This document shows positions 47,226-56,742 of a DNA stretch of 64,000 nt, piece after piece. Made by a program: the position numbers and the translations under genes. A model generated the notes under the pieces. The model was not told the DNA's origin. It did no database searches and was given only the letters and a program-made list of their open reading frames with translations. Source of the stretch: Pseudomonas iranensis (GTDB lineage: Bacteria > Pseudomonadota > Gammaproteobacteria > Pseudomonadales > Pseudomonadaceae); the NCBI RefSeq assembly GCF_014268585.2, contig NZ_CP077092.1:5241001-5305000 (forward strand), given 5' to 3'. Within the stretch, counting starts at the first letter, position 1, and each line of letters opens with the position of its first letter.

Positions 47226-48398
47226 ATGTCCAAACTCGCAGGACTTACCCTCGTTGCACTGACGTTAAGCGCCGCCGCTCACGCCGATGTCGACGTGAAA
47301 CTGGGCAGCACCGAGCGCGTCACCCGCCTCTTCGCCTACCCCAACAACTGTAGCGTGATCTGCTTTCGCAAATGGACGCTGGAGCAGACCGTCGCTCATT
47401 ACTTGAGCCAGAGCGTACAGCGCGACGGTTACGCCGATGCCAAGGTGCTGGTGAAGACCGACAACGATCAGATCTACGCCGAGATCAGCGGTGTCCCCGA
47501 CGGCTATGACAAGCCGCTGTCAGCGTTGCTCGACGCCGGCGATCTGGCTTATGCCGGCGCCAGCAAGCTCAATGCCGATGGCAAATGGGCCTATAGCTGG
47601 TATCTGTTCCTGCCGTTGGGCATGGCCCTGGAGAATCGCAAGAGCGTCGAGTTGCTGCACTTCCCGCCTGACTACTCGCTGACCCAGGCGCAGGACTATC
47701 TGCGCTCGAACACCACCGATCGCTGGGCGACTTTGCTGACCGATAACGGCATCCCTGCCGGGCAGACGCCGGCTTACCAGACCATCATCGACATCGCCCC
47801 GATCGCCGCGCCGTCCAATGCCGGCGGTGATCTGGAAGACGTCTACGACTACTTCAAGGATTACCAGACCACGCTGGTCAAGCAGTTCAGCCAGACCGCC
47901 AGCGGCACGACGCTGCCGATGGTTGCGTTCGGGGCGCCGGTGCGCAACTGGATCAAGGAGCAATATGGGCCGACAGTTGGCGTATTGGGGCTGGCGAGCA
48001 TCAGTCCGAGCGAAGGGGTGAATGTGCCGGTGCTCGGTTCGAATCACCCGAGTTACATCTGGTACGCCGCCGACCCAAAGAGCTACACCGGCGACGACGC
48101 CCAGGCCAAGGCCGACGCGGCGGGCCTGAAAGTCATGGGCCAGGATTTGAGTGCTGCCTGCTGGCAGGCTGGTATGGGCAGTAAACCGGGCAGCGATGCG
48201 CAGGCCACACTGAACAGTTGCACGCAAACATGGCAGGTGACGCAAAAGGTCAAAACCTGTGAGCTGTTCTACACCTCAATCCGCGATCTAAGCGCCGAAG
48301 AAGCGGCTGCCAAGTGCGCCACGCCGCCGGTCAAGACGCAACTGCAACAGCTGAAAGCGCCACTGCCTGCCGCCACAGTGCCCGCACCAGCGCTGTAA
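47226..48398 (+). CDS. Conserved secreted protein of unknown function
   Basis: A 390-residue protein with a Sec signal peptide (MSKLAGLTLVALTLSAAAHA, cleavage after residue 20). The mature protein contains about seven cysteines, including NNCSVICFRKW near the start and SCTQ, KTCELFY, AAKCATP towards the end, so disulphides are likely. A C-terminal Pro/Ala tail follows. I do not recognise the family. It sits alone between mntA (divergent) and the SET-domain gene, and shows normal GC-rich coding. Confidence 0.75.
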   Translation: MSKLAGLTLVALTLSAAAHADVDVKLGSTERVTRLFAYPNNCSVICFRKWTLEQTVAHYLSQSVQRDGYADAKVLVKTDNDQIYAEISGVPDGYDKPLSALLDAGDLAYAGASKLNADGKWAYSWYLFLPLGMALENRKSVELLHFPPDYSLTQAQDYLRSNTTDRWATLLTDNGIPAGQTPAYQTIIDIAPIAAPSNAGGDLEDVYDYFKDYQTTLVKQFSQTASGTTLPMVAFGAPVRNWIKEQYGPTVGVLGLASISPSEGVNVPVLGSNHPSYIWYAADPKSYTGDDAQAKADAAGLKVMGQDLSAACWQAGMGSKPGSDAQATLNSCTQTWQVTQKVKTCELFYTSIRDLSAEEAAAKCATPPVKTQLQQLKAPLPAATVPAPAL

Positions 48399-48574
48399 GC
48401 GCTGCCGGAGCAAACCCCGTGTCAGCCAATGCTGACGCGGGATAACGGCGAACGCGCCTGTCAGGTTTGACAGTAGACTCGATGTTGCAATTGCGCGACG
48501 CTTGGATCCAATCATGCGTCGCGAAACGACGCATGGGCACAACCCGGAGGCAACACCTACCAACAGGGATCGTT

Positions 48575-49099
48575 ATGAACAATCAAGCCATGGGCCGGCA
48601 CCCGCCGCGTGATACCAAAGGCATTTATCCCTTCGCCGGACTCCCCGTGCGACTGGGATTCCCATCCTGCGACGACTTCCAGATCATCCACGACGAACAG
48701 GGCATGGCCACGGCAGTGGTCGCGCGCCGCGAGTTTCTGCGTATCAGCCGAATGTGCCGGGTTTCCGGGCAATTGCTGCCCTACCGCTGCCGACATACTC
48801 TCCAGTTGCAAACCGGCATCCACGTATACGATCCGCGTTTTTGCGGGGTGCTGAAACACGCGTGTGATCCGAATGCATTCCTGGACATGACTGAGTTGTG
48901 GCTGTGGGCGTTGAAAGATATCCACAGCGGCGAACATCTGAGCATCGATTACGCATCGACCGAAGACAAACTGCTACGCCAGTTCGCCTGCGATTGCGGC
49001 TCGTCGCGCTGCCGTGGCTGGATCACCGGTTACGACGACCCACCCACGCCTGAAGGCCAGCGCTTTTTACAGCGCTGGCGTCATCCAGGCCGAAGCTGA
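48575..49099 (+). CDS. SET-domain protein (putative lysine methyltransferase)
   Basis: A 174-residue protein with a SET-type core: LKHACDPNAFLDMTELWLWA (an NHSCDPN-like motif, about residues 89-108), KDIHSGEHLSIDYAS (ending in the DY motif) and a post-SET-like FACDCGSSRCRGWITGY with three Cys. These residues bind SAM and zinc in eukaryotic histone methyltransferases. The target in bacteria is unknown. The ATG giving MNNQAMGRHPPRD was chosen over an in-frame longer start at 48467. Function beyond the fold is not established. Confidence 0.88.
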   Translation: MNNQAMGRHPPRDTKGIYPFAGLPVRLGFPSCDDFQIIHDEQGMATAVVARREFLRISRMCRVSGQLLPYRCRHTLQLQTGIHVYDPRFCGVLKHACDPNAFLDMTELWLWALKDIHSGEHLSIDYASTEDKLLRQFACDCGSSRCRGWITGYDDPPTPEGQRFLQRWRHPGRS

Positions 49100-49108
49100 A
49101 AGCTGCGG

Positions 49109-49753
49109 TTACGGCGCGCCGACCGGACGCAAAAGGTATTGCGGCGGCAGTTGCTCGAAACCGCTGATGGTGGTGTTCAGACTTTTCCAGCGGCCATCCT
49201 TGATGCCGTAAATGCAGCCGTGGATCGACAGCGGCTGCCCGCGGTGCCAGGCATTCTGAATGATGCTGGTGTGTGCGACGTTGGCCACTTGCTGGATCAC
49301 GTTGAGTTCGCACATGCGATCGACCTGCTCTTCCTCGGTTGCCAGCTTGGCCAGTTCTTCGCGCTTTTCGTAGTACAGATCGCGGATCGAGCGGAGCCAG
49401 CCATCGATCAGGCCGAATTGGCGATCCTGCATCGACGCGCGCACACCGCCGCAGCCGTAGTGGCCGGTGACGAGGATGTGTTTGACCTTGAGCACATCAA
49501 CCGCGTACTGGATCACGGACAGGCAGTTGAGGTCGGTGTGCAGCACGACATTGGCCACGTTGCGGTGCACGAACAGATCGCCCGGCAGCATGCCGACGAT
49601 TTCGTTGGCCGGTACGCGTGCGTCGGAGCAGCCGATCCATAGATATTCCGGAGTCTGCTGGCGCGCCAGTTTGGCGAAGAAATCCGGGTCTTCCTTGGTG
49701 ATCGCGTCAGCCCAACGCTCGTTGTTATCAATCAGGTCTTGTAGATCGTGCAT
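49109..49753 (-). CDS. can: Beta-class carbonic anhydrase
   Basis: A 214-residue zinc enzyme interconverting CO2 and bicarbonate. Zinc-ligand motifs are WIGCSDARVPANEI (about residues 39-52) and VTGHYGCGGVRASM (about 95-108). The start MHDLQDLIDNNERWADAITK matches the family; the longer open frame upstream would run through another gene and a REP. Convergent with the SET gene. Length is normal. Confidence 0.96.
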   Translation of the reverse strand: MHDLQDLIDNNERWADAITKEDPDFFAKLARQQTPEYLWIGCSDARVPANEIVGMLPGDLFVHRNVANVVLHTDLNCLSVIQYAVDVLKVKHILVTGHYGCGGVRASMQDRQFGLIDGWLRSIRDLYYEKREELAKLATEEEQVDRMCELNVIQQVANVAHTSIIQNAWHRGQPLSIHGCIYGIKDGRWKSLNTTISGFEQLPPQYLLRPVGAP

Positions 49754-49893
49754 GGATAAGGCCTCAAGAAAGATGCGCAGGTTTGATAGACGACCACCCG
49801 TCGAAGTCACGCCGCCAGCGCAAAGTGTTTTCGTTGGAATTCTCGCGCGCCCGGTGAGTCCACTCAGTAAGGCCCACACTATGAGGAATTGCC

Positions 49894-50301
49894 ATGACTG
49901 ATTCACGACGCCCTTATGATGCGGTGCAACCGGAACCCATCGATGATAACGAAGACCGCATGGGCTCGGTGCACGAGCTGGACTTTGACGACGAAGAGCC
50001 CAGCGCGAAGATCGGCGATGAGCTGCCCGAGCGTGAACGTGAACAATTGATGCCTGCTGAGCGAGTGCGTGAGGCGGGTATGACCGGGGCCTCGGTGGAC
50101 GATCACCAGCCGACTGACGATGACCTGAGCCCGGAAACGTTGATTCGCGAGGATGGTGCGCGCGATGCCGAGGAAGTCGGCGAGGGTAATCAGGCGGATT
50201 GGGATCTGAGCGTGGTCGATGAAAATGACATCGGCGGCGGTGACGGGCTGGATGAAGCGGAACTGGCGGATCTGGATCCGCTGGATGGCAAGCGGAGATA
50301 A
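49894..50301 (+). CDS. Acidic low-complexity protein of unknown function
   Basis: A 135-residue protein very rich in Asp and Glu (for example VHELDFDDEEPSAKIGDE and SVVDENDIGGGDGLDEAELA). It has no signal peptide, membrane span or cysteine and is probably disordered. I recognise no domain. It is conserved in position between carbonic anhydrase and rimI in related genomes as far as I remember, but I would not assign a role. Confidence 0.7.
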   Translation: MTDSRRPYDAVQPEPIDDNEDRMGSVHELDFDDEEPSAKIGDELPEREREQLMPAERVREAGMTGASVDDHQPTDDDLSPETLIREDGARDAEEVGEGNQADWDLSVVDENDIGGGDGLDEAELADLDPLDGKRR

Positions 50302-50320
50302 GAGGCGCCTGATCTGACGC

Positions 50321-50397
50321 GTTCGCGAGCAGGCTCGCTCCCACAGGGTTCAGGGATGGTCACAAAATCCAATGTGGGAGCGAGCCTGCTCGCGAAG
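50321..50397. repeat. Pair of REPs, GTGGGAGCGAGC family
   Basis: TTCGCGAGCAGGCTCGCTCC at 50322-50341 and its inverse TGTGGGAGCGAGCCTGCTCG at 50373-50392. The order of the two REPs is the reverse of the other REPINs, with the CCCACA ends facing inward. It separates the acidic-protein gene from rimI. Confidence 0.88.
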
Positions 50398-50410
50398 CTT
50401 TCAAGGTCGA

Positions 50411-50863
50411 TCAGTCAACCAGGGTACAAGCCATCACCACCGCATCCTCACGCCCACCCACCGCCGGATAATAATCACGACGCCGGCCAATCTCGTTGAA
50501 GCCATAACGCTCATACAACCTGAACGCAGCCGTATTGCTGTCGCGCACTTCGAGAAAGCATTCCCGAGCCTCAGCCGCATACGCACGCGACATCAAATGC
50601 TCAAGCAATGTCAGCCCCAACCCGCGCCCCTGATTTTCCGGCTTGACGGTGATATTGAGCAGGTGCGCCTCATCAAGAATGATCTGCACCACACCGTGGC
50701 CCACCTGCTGCTGCCCTTCGAACATCAGCCAGATCTGGTATTTGCCCAAGCCATCGAGAAAGATGCCCCGGGTCCACGGATGGCTGTACGCGGCGTATTC
50801 GATCTTCAACACAGCGTCCAGATCCGCCTCGGTCATCGGGCGAAAGGTTACAGCCTCACTCAT
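50411..50863 (-). CDS. rimI: Ribosomal protein S18 alanine N-acetyltransferase
   Basis: A 150-residue GNAT acetyltransferase. The acetyl-CoA loop is NQGRGLGLTLLEHLM (about residues 77-91). CFLEVRDSNTAAFRLYERYG followed by FNEIGRRRDYYP is the RimI signature. It acetylates the N-terminus of ribosomal protein S18. The start MSEAVTFRPMTEADLDAVLK overlaps the upstream gene by eight bases, so they are co-translated. Confidence 0.95.
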   Translation of the reverse strand: MSEAVTFRPMTEADLDAVLKIEYAAYSHPWTRGIFLDGLGKYQIWLMFEGQQQVGHGVVQIILDEAHLLNITVKPENQGRGLGLTLLEHLMSRAYAAEARECFLEVRDSNTAAFRLYERYGFNEIGRRRDYYPAVGGREDAVVMACTLVD

Positions 50864-51602
50864 CGGATTGTTTCCAGCGCGCCATCAGCCGACGCATGGC
50901 TTGCCACACAGCGGCCTTGCGCTGTGGCTCTTCCATTAACAGTTCCAGACCGGGAATCGCCCAGGCCAGGCCCAGACCTTCGATCTGCAATTCACTATTG
51001 AACGCTTCGGCGTCCGCTTCCCCGGCAAATTTCACCGCCGGCAGGCCGATCAGCCACAGACAGGCGCAGGGCGCCGCTTCCATCTGCACCGAGAGGAAGC
51101 CTTGCACGAAGTCGCGCGCCGCTTCCGGGCCTTGATCCAACGTGCCGCGATTGAGCCACGGCCAGCGCACAGGTTCGCCGACGATCTGCGGAGCATCCGG
51201 CAGACCGGCGGCGCGCAGCATGTCCTTGAGCAGCAGGTAGGCCGGATCGCGACTCTGAAACGCTTCGCCTGTGGGTAACTCGACCAGCAGCAGGCAGCGC
51301 CCGGCGCGCAGCAGTTGCAGGGCGAACCGTGGCGGCGGCACTGGCGCTGGCTTGACCACCATCGGCGTGTCGTCGACTTCCTCCACCGGTTTCGCGCCGT
51401 TGCGGGTACTGGCCAGCGACGGACGCGGCACCTCAATTTTCGGCCGCTCGACCTGACGCGCGGCAGGCTGCGCCGGTGCTTCGGCCTGAGGCGCCGGAGC
51501 AACCGGCACCTCAAGCTCAGGCTCGGGCATCTCCAGCAGCTCGGGCCGCGACGGTGCGGCGAAAGGCAGTTCGGTGCGCGGCAGCCAGTTGACCACCTGC
51601 AT
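50856..51602 (-). CDS. Pro-rich protein upstream of rimI, TonB-like annotation possible
   Basis: A 248-residue protein with an N-terminal half rich in Pro, Ala and Glu (PELEVPVAPAPQAEAPAQPA) and a C-terminal globular half (LVELPTGEAFQSRDPAYLLL to RLMARWKQSDE). It has no obvious membrane anchor in the chosen frame. In related genomes such proteins are sometimes labelled energy transducer TonB because of the Pro-rich segment, but TonB C-terminal motifs are not seen. The start is uncertain: ATG giving MQVVNWLPRTELPFAAPS, or a TTG 14 codons upstream (LLIESRRRAYLNA). It overlaps rimI by eight bases. Confidence 0.8.
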   Translation of the reverse strand: MQVVNWLPRTELPFAAPSRPELLEMPEPELEVPVAPAPQAEAPAQPAARQVERPKIEVPRPSLASTRNGAKPVEEVDDTPMVVKPAPVPPPRFALQLLRAGRCLLLVELPTGEAFQSRDPAYLLLKDMLRAAGLPDAPQIVGEPVRWPWLNRGTLDQGPEAARDFVQGFLSVQMEAAPCACLWLIGLPAVKFAGEADAEAFNSELQIEGLGLAWAIPGLELLMEEPQRKAAVWQAMRRLMARWKQSDE

Positions 51603-51844
51603 GGCGTTCAAATAGGCGCGGCGGCGGGACTCGATAAGCAAAGGTCGGCCACTTGTGGATAACGGAAAGTGCGCTGATTCTACCGCCCTTCGCACAAGAT
51701 CGCTCGCTGTTGATCGATACCCCGCGCTGCGCTGCGCCGCTGCCCTTTGGGCAAAGAATGCGACAGCCCGTCCCGAGAGTGAATCGCCGCGCCTGTGATG
51801 CAGTACAATCGCCGCTTTTAATCGCCAACCAGCCGGCCATTCCG

Positions 51845-53125
51845 ATGATCGAACCCAAGCGCGTCTTGCGCGCCCTCGCTGAACACTGGGCACTTCTGGA
51901 GCCACTGTGCGAGCACTTCGACCAAGGCACCCTGAGCCTCAACGAACTGCGCACGCAACTGGCCGCCCAACAACTCGACAGCACGCCGCAGGACATCACC
52001 AGCCTGCTCGACGTGTGGATTCGCCTCGATATTCTGGTTCCGGTGGCGAAAAGCCCGAACCGTTTCGAGCTCAACGCGCAGATCCACGACTTCCTCGCCT
52101 ACCTGCGCCGCGAACACCGCCTCGGTCTATGCCTGGAAATCGAAGCCTACCTGCGTCACCTTGAGCGTCTGGCCGGTTATATCCAGGACGCTTTCGACGT
52201 TCGTGACGGCAACGATCTGGCGCGCCAGCTGCGCTTGCTCGACATGCGCGTGCGCGACGTACTGAAGAAACTCGACAACGATGAACAGGCCCTGGTGGCA
52301 GTCGCCGAACGGGCGAAGACCAGCGACCGGCAGATTCCGCTGCGTCAGCGTTACGCCGAAGTCCTGGCGACGTGGGACGAATACGTCGAGCCGATGATCG
52401 ATCTGGTCAACGCCGACGGTGCCTTCGAGCAAGGCGTGCGCAAGGTCGAAACGGTGCTGCTGAAGATGCTCAGCGAACAGCAGCGCCTCGGCCACCTGGT
52501 CGATGACGACATGCTCCTGCGCACCCACGCGCGCATCCTCGAAATGCAGACCAGCGCGCAATTGACCCTGCGCCATGCCCGCGAGCTGCTGCTGCCGTTG
52601 CGTGAAGAAGCACGTCGGCACAATGCCGTCACTCGCGGCGCCGCACTGGCGCTGGCGGCGATCCGGCGTAAAGGCATCGACGCCGTACCGCAAGCGGCGA
52701 TGCCGCTGTTCACCCGCCCACAGAGCACTTTCCTGGGCAGCGCCAGTCAGGTCGAAGCCTACGTCTACGCGCTGGCGCGTTTCGAGCCGAAACCGGCGCG
52801 CTTCCCCAAGGCGCACAAAACCCAGAAAGCGGGCGACGCTCCACGTGCACCGCGCACCGTGCGCGAGATGGTCGATCGGTGCGAAGAATCCCTGCCGATG
52901 CCGGATCTGATGACCTGGCTGCTGGAGCAGGAACCGGACGGCGCCACCGACGAATTGCTTTACTGGTTCTCGCGCCTGTCGCGGGAAAAACGCTTCAAGC
53001 GCGAGCGTCTGGAACGCCGCGAATACCACACTCACGAGCACCAGGTCAGCCTGCGCTCCTTCGCCCTGCTCTCGGCCAGCGATACCGCCGCCGAGGATTC
53101 TGCGAGCATCCCAAATGCATCTTGA
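51845..53125 (+). CDS. mksF: Condensin kleisin subunit MksF
   Basis: A 426-residue MukF-like kleisin of the MksBEF condensin that compacts and organises the chromosome. The start MIEPKRVLRALAEHWALLEP is chosen as the first ATG that gives the family N-terminus; the frame is open 64 codons further up. Predicted helices include SQVEAYVYALARF and TELLYWFSRLSREKRF-like segments near the end. It overlaps mksE by 11 bases. The operon order F-E-B matches P. aeruginosa PA4684-PA4686, from memory. Confidence 0.93.
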   Translation: MIEPKRVLRALAEHWALLEPLCEHFDQGTLSLNELRTQLAAQQLDSTPQDITSLLDVWIRLDILVPVAKSPNRFELNAQIHDFLAYLRREHRLGLCLEIEAYLRHLERLAGYIQDAFDVRDGNDLARQLRLLDMRVRDVLKKLDNDEQALVAVAERAKTSDRQIPLRQRYAEVLATWDEYVEPMIDLVNADGAFEQGVRKVETVLLKMLSEQQRLGHLVDDDMLLRTHARILEMQTSAQLTLRHARELLLPLREEARRHNAVTRGAALALAAIRRKGIDAVPQAAMPLFTRPQSTFLGSASQVEAYVYALARFEPKPARFPKAHKTQKAGDAPRAPRTVREMVDRCEESLPMPDLMTWLLEQEPDGATDELLYWFSRLSREKRFKRERLERREYHTHEHQVSLRSFALLSASDTAAEDSASIPNAS

Positions 53126-53816
53126 TCTTTCCGAACTGTCGCAACTGGCGCCGATTTTCCGCGAGTTGTTCAAGGGTTACCACGTCAGCCGCCGTGATCC
53201 TGAGCTGTATGCACAACTGTCGAATTTCCAGGACCAGTACCGCACGCTGTTCAAGGCGTTGGGCTTTGAACTGGTCTGCGACACCCGTGGTTTCTACTAC
53301 TTCGTGCCGGACATGGCCGCCGCAGCGGTGAACAAGACCGCCCAGCGTCTGGCGCTGTTCACCTTCATCCTCGTCGAGCACCTGGCCGATCAGGGCCGCG
53401 ATCCGATTGCCGTGCTCGATGGCGGCAGCCTCGGCCGCGAAGAATTGCCGTCGCTGCTGGATAAATACCGCGACCTGTTCATTCAGGCCGAAGTGCAGAC
53501 CGTCGAAGAGCTCGAAGAAAAAATCATGCGCCGCATGACCCAGCTCGGTTTCGCCGGCGAAGAAAACGGTGTCTACCGCTTCCTGCCGCCGATGCACCGT
53601 TTCCTCGACGTGTGCCTGTCGGTACAACAGGACCGCGACCTGGCAGCCAGCGTCCACAGCGTTCTGCCGCTGCCGGCGCCGGTGCTGATCGACGAAGAAG
53701 CCGAAGCGAAATTCCTCGAAACCGACGATCCGCTCGATCTTTCCGAATTTGAAGAAGAAAGCGAAGAAGACGCACTGGCCCGCGCCATTGCCGAAGAACA
53801 GGAGTCCGATGCATGA
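53115..53816 (+). CDS. mksE: Condensin accessory (KITE) subunit MksE
   Basis: A 233-residue MukE-like winged-helix protein that binds the kleisin MksF. The start MHLDLSELSQLAPIFRELFK is followed by GYHVSRRDPELYAQLSNFQD. The C-terminus is strongly acidic (DLSEFEEESEEDALARAIAE). Translation is coupled to mksF and to mksB by overlaps of 11 and 4 bases. Confidence 0.93.
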   Translation: MHLDLSELSQLAPIFRELFKGYHVSRRDPELYAQLSNFQDQYRTLFKALGFELVCDTRGFYYFVPDMAAAAVNKTAQRLALFTFILVEHLADQGRDPIAVLDGGSLGREELPSLLDKYRDLFIQAEVQTVEELEEKIMRRMTQLGFAGEENGVYRFLPPMHRFLDVCLSVQQDRDLAASVHSVLPLPAPVLIDEEAEAKFLETDDPLDLSEFEEESEEDALARAIAEEQESDA

Positions 53817-56653
53817 GCCAGGAACGCTACGGCATCCGCCGCTTTGCCCTTTTGAACACCGCCGGTTACAGCCTCGGTCTGTTCCCGCTGGAAGAACCGT
53901 TGTCGGTTTACGGCGCGAACAACCTCGGTAAATCAGCGTCGATCAACGCCTTGCAGTTCCCGATTCTGGCGCGCATGTCGGACATGAGTTTCGGCAAGTA
54001 CAGCCTGGAACAATCGCGGCGCTTCTACTTCGCCTCCGACACCAGTTACATCCTCGTCGAAGTCAACCTGCCCCACGGCCCGCACGTGATCGGCGTGGTC
54101 GGTCGCGGCCCGGGTGGCGGTTTCGGTCACCAGTTCTTCGCCTATGCCGGCAAGCTCGATCTGGCCCATTACCAGAAAAACGACACCTGCCTGCGCCAGA
54201 AAGAACTGTTCAGCAACCTCGAAAAAGAAGGCCTGAAAGCCTACGAACTCAAGCCGGATGAACTGCGCCGCTTGCTGGTTGGCGGCCATACGTCGATCCC
54301 GCTCGACCTGACCCTGATCCCGCTGCGCTCCACCAGCGAGCAGAGCCTGAAGACCTTCCGCGCACTGTTCATCAACCTGCTGCACATGCGCGAAATCACC
54401 GCGGCCAAGCTCAAGCAACTGTTCCTCGATGCCTTCGAACACAGCCTGCGTTCCGGCAGCGTCGATTACATCGCCGCGTGCGAAGAAGCCTTCCGCGACG
54501 TGCGGCGCATGGAGCAGGACTACAACTCGCTGGTCGCCGCCGGCCCATTGGTTGAAGCGCTGGCCAACGGCGTGAAACAGCGCGATGTGCTGCGCGGCAA
54601 ACTGCATCGCCTGTCGCCGCTGCTCGATTCCCTGCTCGGCACCTGGTCGGATTACGCCACGGCGCGCAAGGAAGAGCTGACCATCCAGGCCGAGCACTAC
54701 CGTCGCGAGCAGGACGATCTGCAGAACGATCAGCGCGGCGGCACTCAGGAACTGATGCGTCTGGAGCGGGAAATTTCCGGCATCCAGCGCTGGCTCGGTG
54801 AGCTGTCGGTATTGAAGAATCGCTTCGCCCTGGTCGATGACGTCAAAGTGCTCGAGCAACAATTGCTCGCCGCCAAGGATGCTCACGATGAACTGGCCGG
54901 TGCCCTGGCGCAGTCGCGTCAGTTCAGCGCCGAAGATCTCGAAGAGCGTCTGCGCGATCTGGAAAAACGCCTGAAGTCGGTGAAGCAGCAACTCGATCAC
55001 GCTGACAACAACAGCTACGCCCGTCTGCGCGAAGAGTTCTCGCAACAGGACGTCGAACGCCTGATGCGCCTGTTCAACAGCGCGCTGTTCAGCCTGCCGC
55101 TGGGCGAGCACGGCATCACCCTCGACGAAAACGGCGAGTGGGTCAAATCCGTGGAGCTGATACTTGATTGCTTCAAGGGCGAGCGCTTCGAAGTGCCGGG
55201 CCTGTCGATCGACATCTCGCACATCGAGCCGCCGGCCCTGCAAGCGCTGGCCGACCGCGCCGCGTTGCGCGATCAGAAGGAGCGTCTGGAAAAAGAGCTC
55301 AAGCAACTGAAAACCCAGCAAGCCGTGGCCGCCGACCGCGCCGCGAGCAAGACCCAGACCGAGGCGCTGTATCAGCAGGTACTGGACGCGCAGAAGGCGC
55401 TGGAAGATTTCCGTCGCACCCAGACGCTGAGCGCCGAAGAAAGCGACAAACTCGAACAACTGGCGCAGATGGAAGCCGCGCAGGACGAACTCAAGCGCTC
55501 CAGCGATGCCTTCACCGAGCGCGTCCAGCAACTGTCGGCCAAGCTGCAACTGGTCGGCCGGCAGATCGCCGACATGGAAGCCAAGCAGCGCACCCTCGAC
55601 GACGCGCTGCGCCGTCGTCAGTTGCTGCCAGCGGACCTGCCGTTCGGAACGCCGTTCATGGATCCGGTCGATGACTCGATGGACAACCTGCTGCCGCTGC
55701 TCAACGACTATCAGGACAGCTGGCAGGGTCTGCTGCGCGCCGATGGGCAGATCGAGGCGCTGTACGCGCAGGTGCGTCTGAAAGGTGTGGCCAAGTTCGA
55801 CAGCGAAGACGACATGGAGCGGCGTCTGTCGCTGCTGATCAACGCTTACGCACACCGCACCGATGAAGCGCTGACCTTGGGCAAGGCGCGGCGCGCGGCG
55901 GTCACCGACATCGCCCGCACCCTGCGCAACATCCGCAGCGACTACGACAGCCTCGAGCATCAACTGGCGCTGTTCAACCGCGAGATCAACAAGCGTCAGG
56001 TTTCCAACCTGCAGAGCTTCCGCATCGTCCTCGCACCGAACAAGGAAGCGCTCAAGCACATCGACCAGATCATCCACAGCGCCGGCCAGTATGAGGAAGG
56101 CGAAACACTGTCGGTGTTTGACCTCAGCCAGAGCGCCGAGCAGGACAACAAGAACGAAGAGGCCAAGGAATATCTGGCGCGGCTGGTGGCGGCGAACCAC
56201 AACCAGCTCGGCCTCAAGGACTTGTTCGAACTGGCCTTCGAGATCACCAAGGTCAACGGCCAACCGGTGATCCACACCGATATCGACGGCGCGGCGTCCA
56301 ACGGTACGACCATGACCATCAAGGCGCTGACCAACATGTACTTGTTGCTGCACTTGATGGATCGCGATCTGGCCGGCCGCGTGCGTTTGCCGTACTACCT
56401 CGACGAGGCGGCGGACATCGACGAGAAGAACCAGGCGGCGCTGCTGGAAACCAGTCTGCAACTGGGCTTCGTGCCGATTCTGGCGAGTGTGAAGCCGCAA
56501 GTCTGCGCCAGTGTCGCAATCGACCTGGAAGGCGGCAGCGGCCCGGCAGGCATCTACATTGATGAGGCGGACTGGAAGTACATCCGTCGCCATGATGTGG
56601 TCAAGGCCACGCTGAATGTGCAGGCCGATGAGCCGGAGCTGGATGCGGTTTGA
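53813..56653 (+). CDS. mksB: SMC-like condensin ATPase MksB
   Basis: A 946-residue SMC-type ATPase. Walker A is VYGANNLGKSASINALQFPI (about residues 32-51). A long coiled coil spans about 260-760 with a hinge near the middle (residues rich in LSIDISHIEPPALQAL). The ABC signature is near SNGTTMTIKALTNMYLLL (about 829-846), and Walker B is LPYYLDEAADIDEKNQ (about 860-875). It moves DNA with MksEF. No nuclease gene mksG (jetD) follows: the operon ends in a terminator, so this is the chromosome-organising type, not a Wadjet anti-plasmid system. Confidence 0.94.
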   Translation: MSQERYGIRRFALLNTAGYSLGLFPLEEPLSVYGANNLGKSASINALQFPILARMSDMSFGKYSLEQSRRFYFASDTSYILVEVNLPHGPHVIGVVGRGPGGGFGHQFFAYAGKLDLAHYQKNDTCLRQKELFSNLEKEGLKAYELKPDELRRLLVGGHTSIPLDLTLIPLRSTSEQSLKTFRALFINLLHMREITAAKLKQLFLDAFEHSLRSGSVDYIAACEEAFRDVRRMEQDYNSLVAAGPLVEALANGVKQRDVLRGKLHRLSPLLDSLLGTWSDYATARKEELTIQAEHYRREQDDLQNDQRGGTQELMRLEREISGIQRWLGELSVLKNRFALVDDVKVLEQQLLAAKDAHDELAGALAQSRQFSAEDLEERLRDLEKRLKSVKQQLDHADNNSYARLREEFSQQDVERLMRLFNSALFSLPLGEHGITLDENGEWVKSVELILDCFKGERFEVPGLSIDISHIEPPALQALADRAALRDQKERLEKELKQLKTQQAVAADRAASKTQTEALYQQVLDAQKALEDFRRTQTLSAEESDKLEQLAQMEAAQDELKRSSDAFTERVQQLSAKLQLVGRQIADMEAKQRTLDDALRRRQLLPADLPFGTPFMDPVDDSMDNLLPLLNDYQDSWQGLLRADGQIEALYAQVRLKGVAKFDSEDDMERRLSLLINAYAHRTDEALTLGKARRAAVTDIARTLRNIRSDYDSLEHQLALFNREINKRQVSNLQSFRIVLAPNKEALKHIDQIIHSAGQYEEGETLSVFDLSQSAEQDNKNEEAKEYLARLVAANHNQLGLKDLFELAFEITKVNGQPVIHTDIDGAASNGTTMTIKALTNMYLLLHLMDRDLAGRVRLPYYLDEAADIDEKNQAALLETSLQLGFVPILASVKPQVCASVAIDLEGGSGPAGIYIDEADWKYIRRHDVVKATLNVQADEPELDAV

Positions 56654-56670
56654 TCGGCGGTAGCTGAAGC

Positions 56671-56711
56671 AAAAAAAGGGCCGCGATCTGATGAGATCGC
56701 GGCCCTTTTTT
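56671..56711. terminator. Strong terminator after mksFEB
   Basis: The 15-bp-plus stem AGGGCCGCGATCT / AGATCGCGGCCCT with a GATG loop is bounded by A and T runs, so it can stop transcription in both directions. Confidence 0.93.
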
Positions 56712-56742
56712 ATCGCCTGGATTTGTGTTGATTTGGCTGGCC

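Noticed and set aside
51845..56653. Wadjet (JetABCD) plasmid-defence system
   Set aside because: The nuclease gene jetD/mksG is missing; the three genes match the chromosomal MksBEF condensin.
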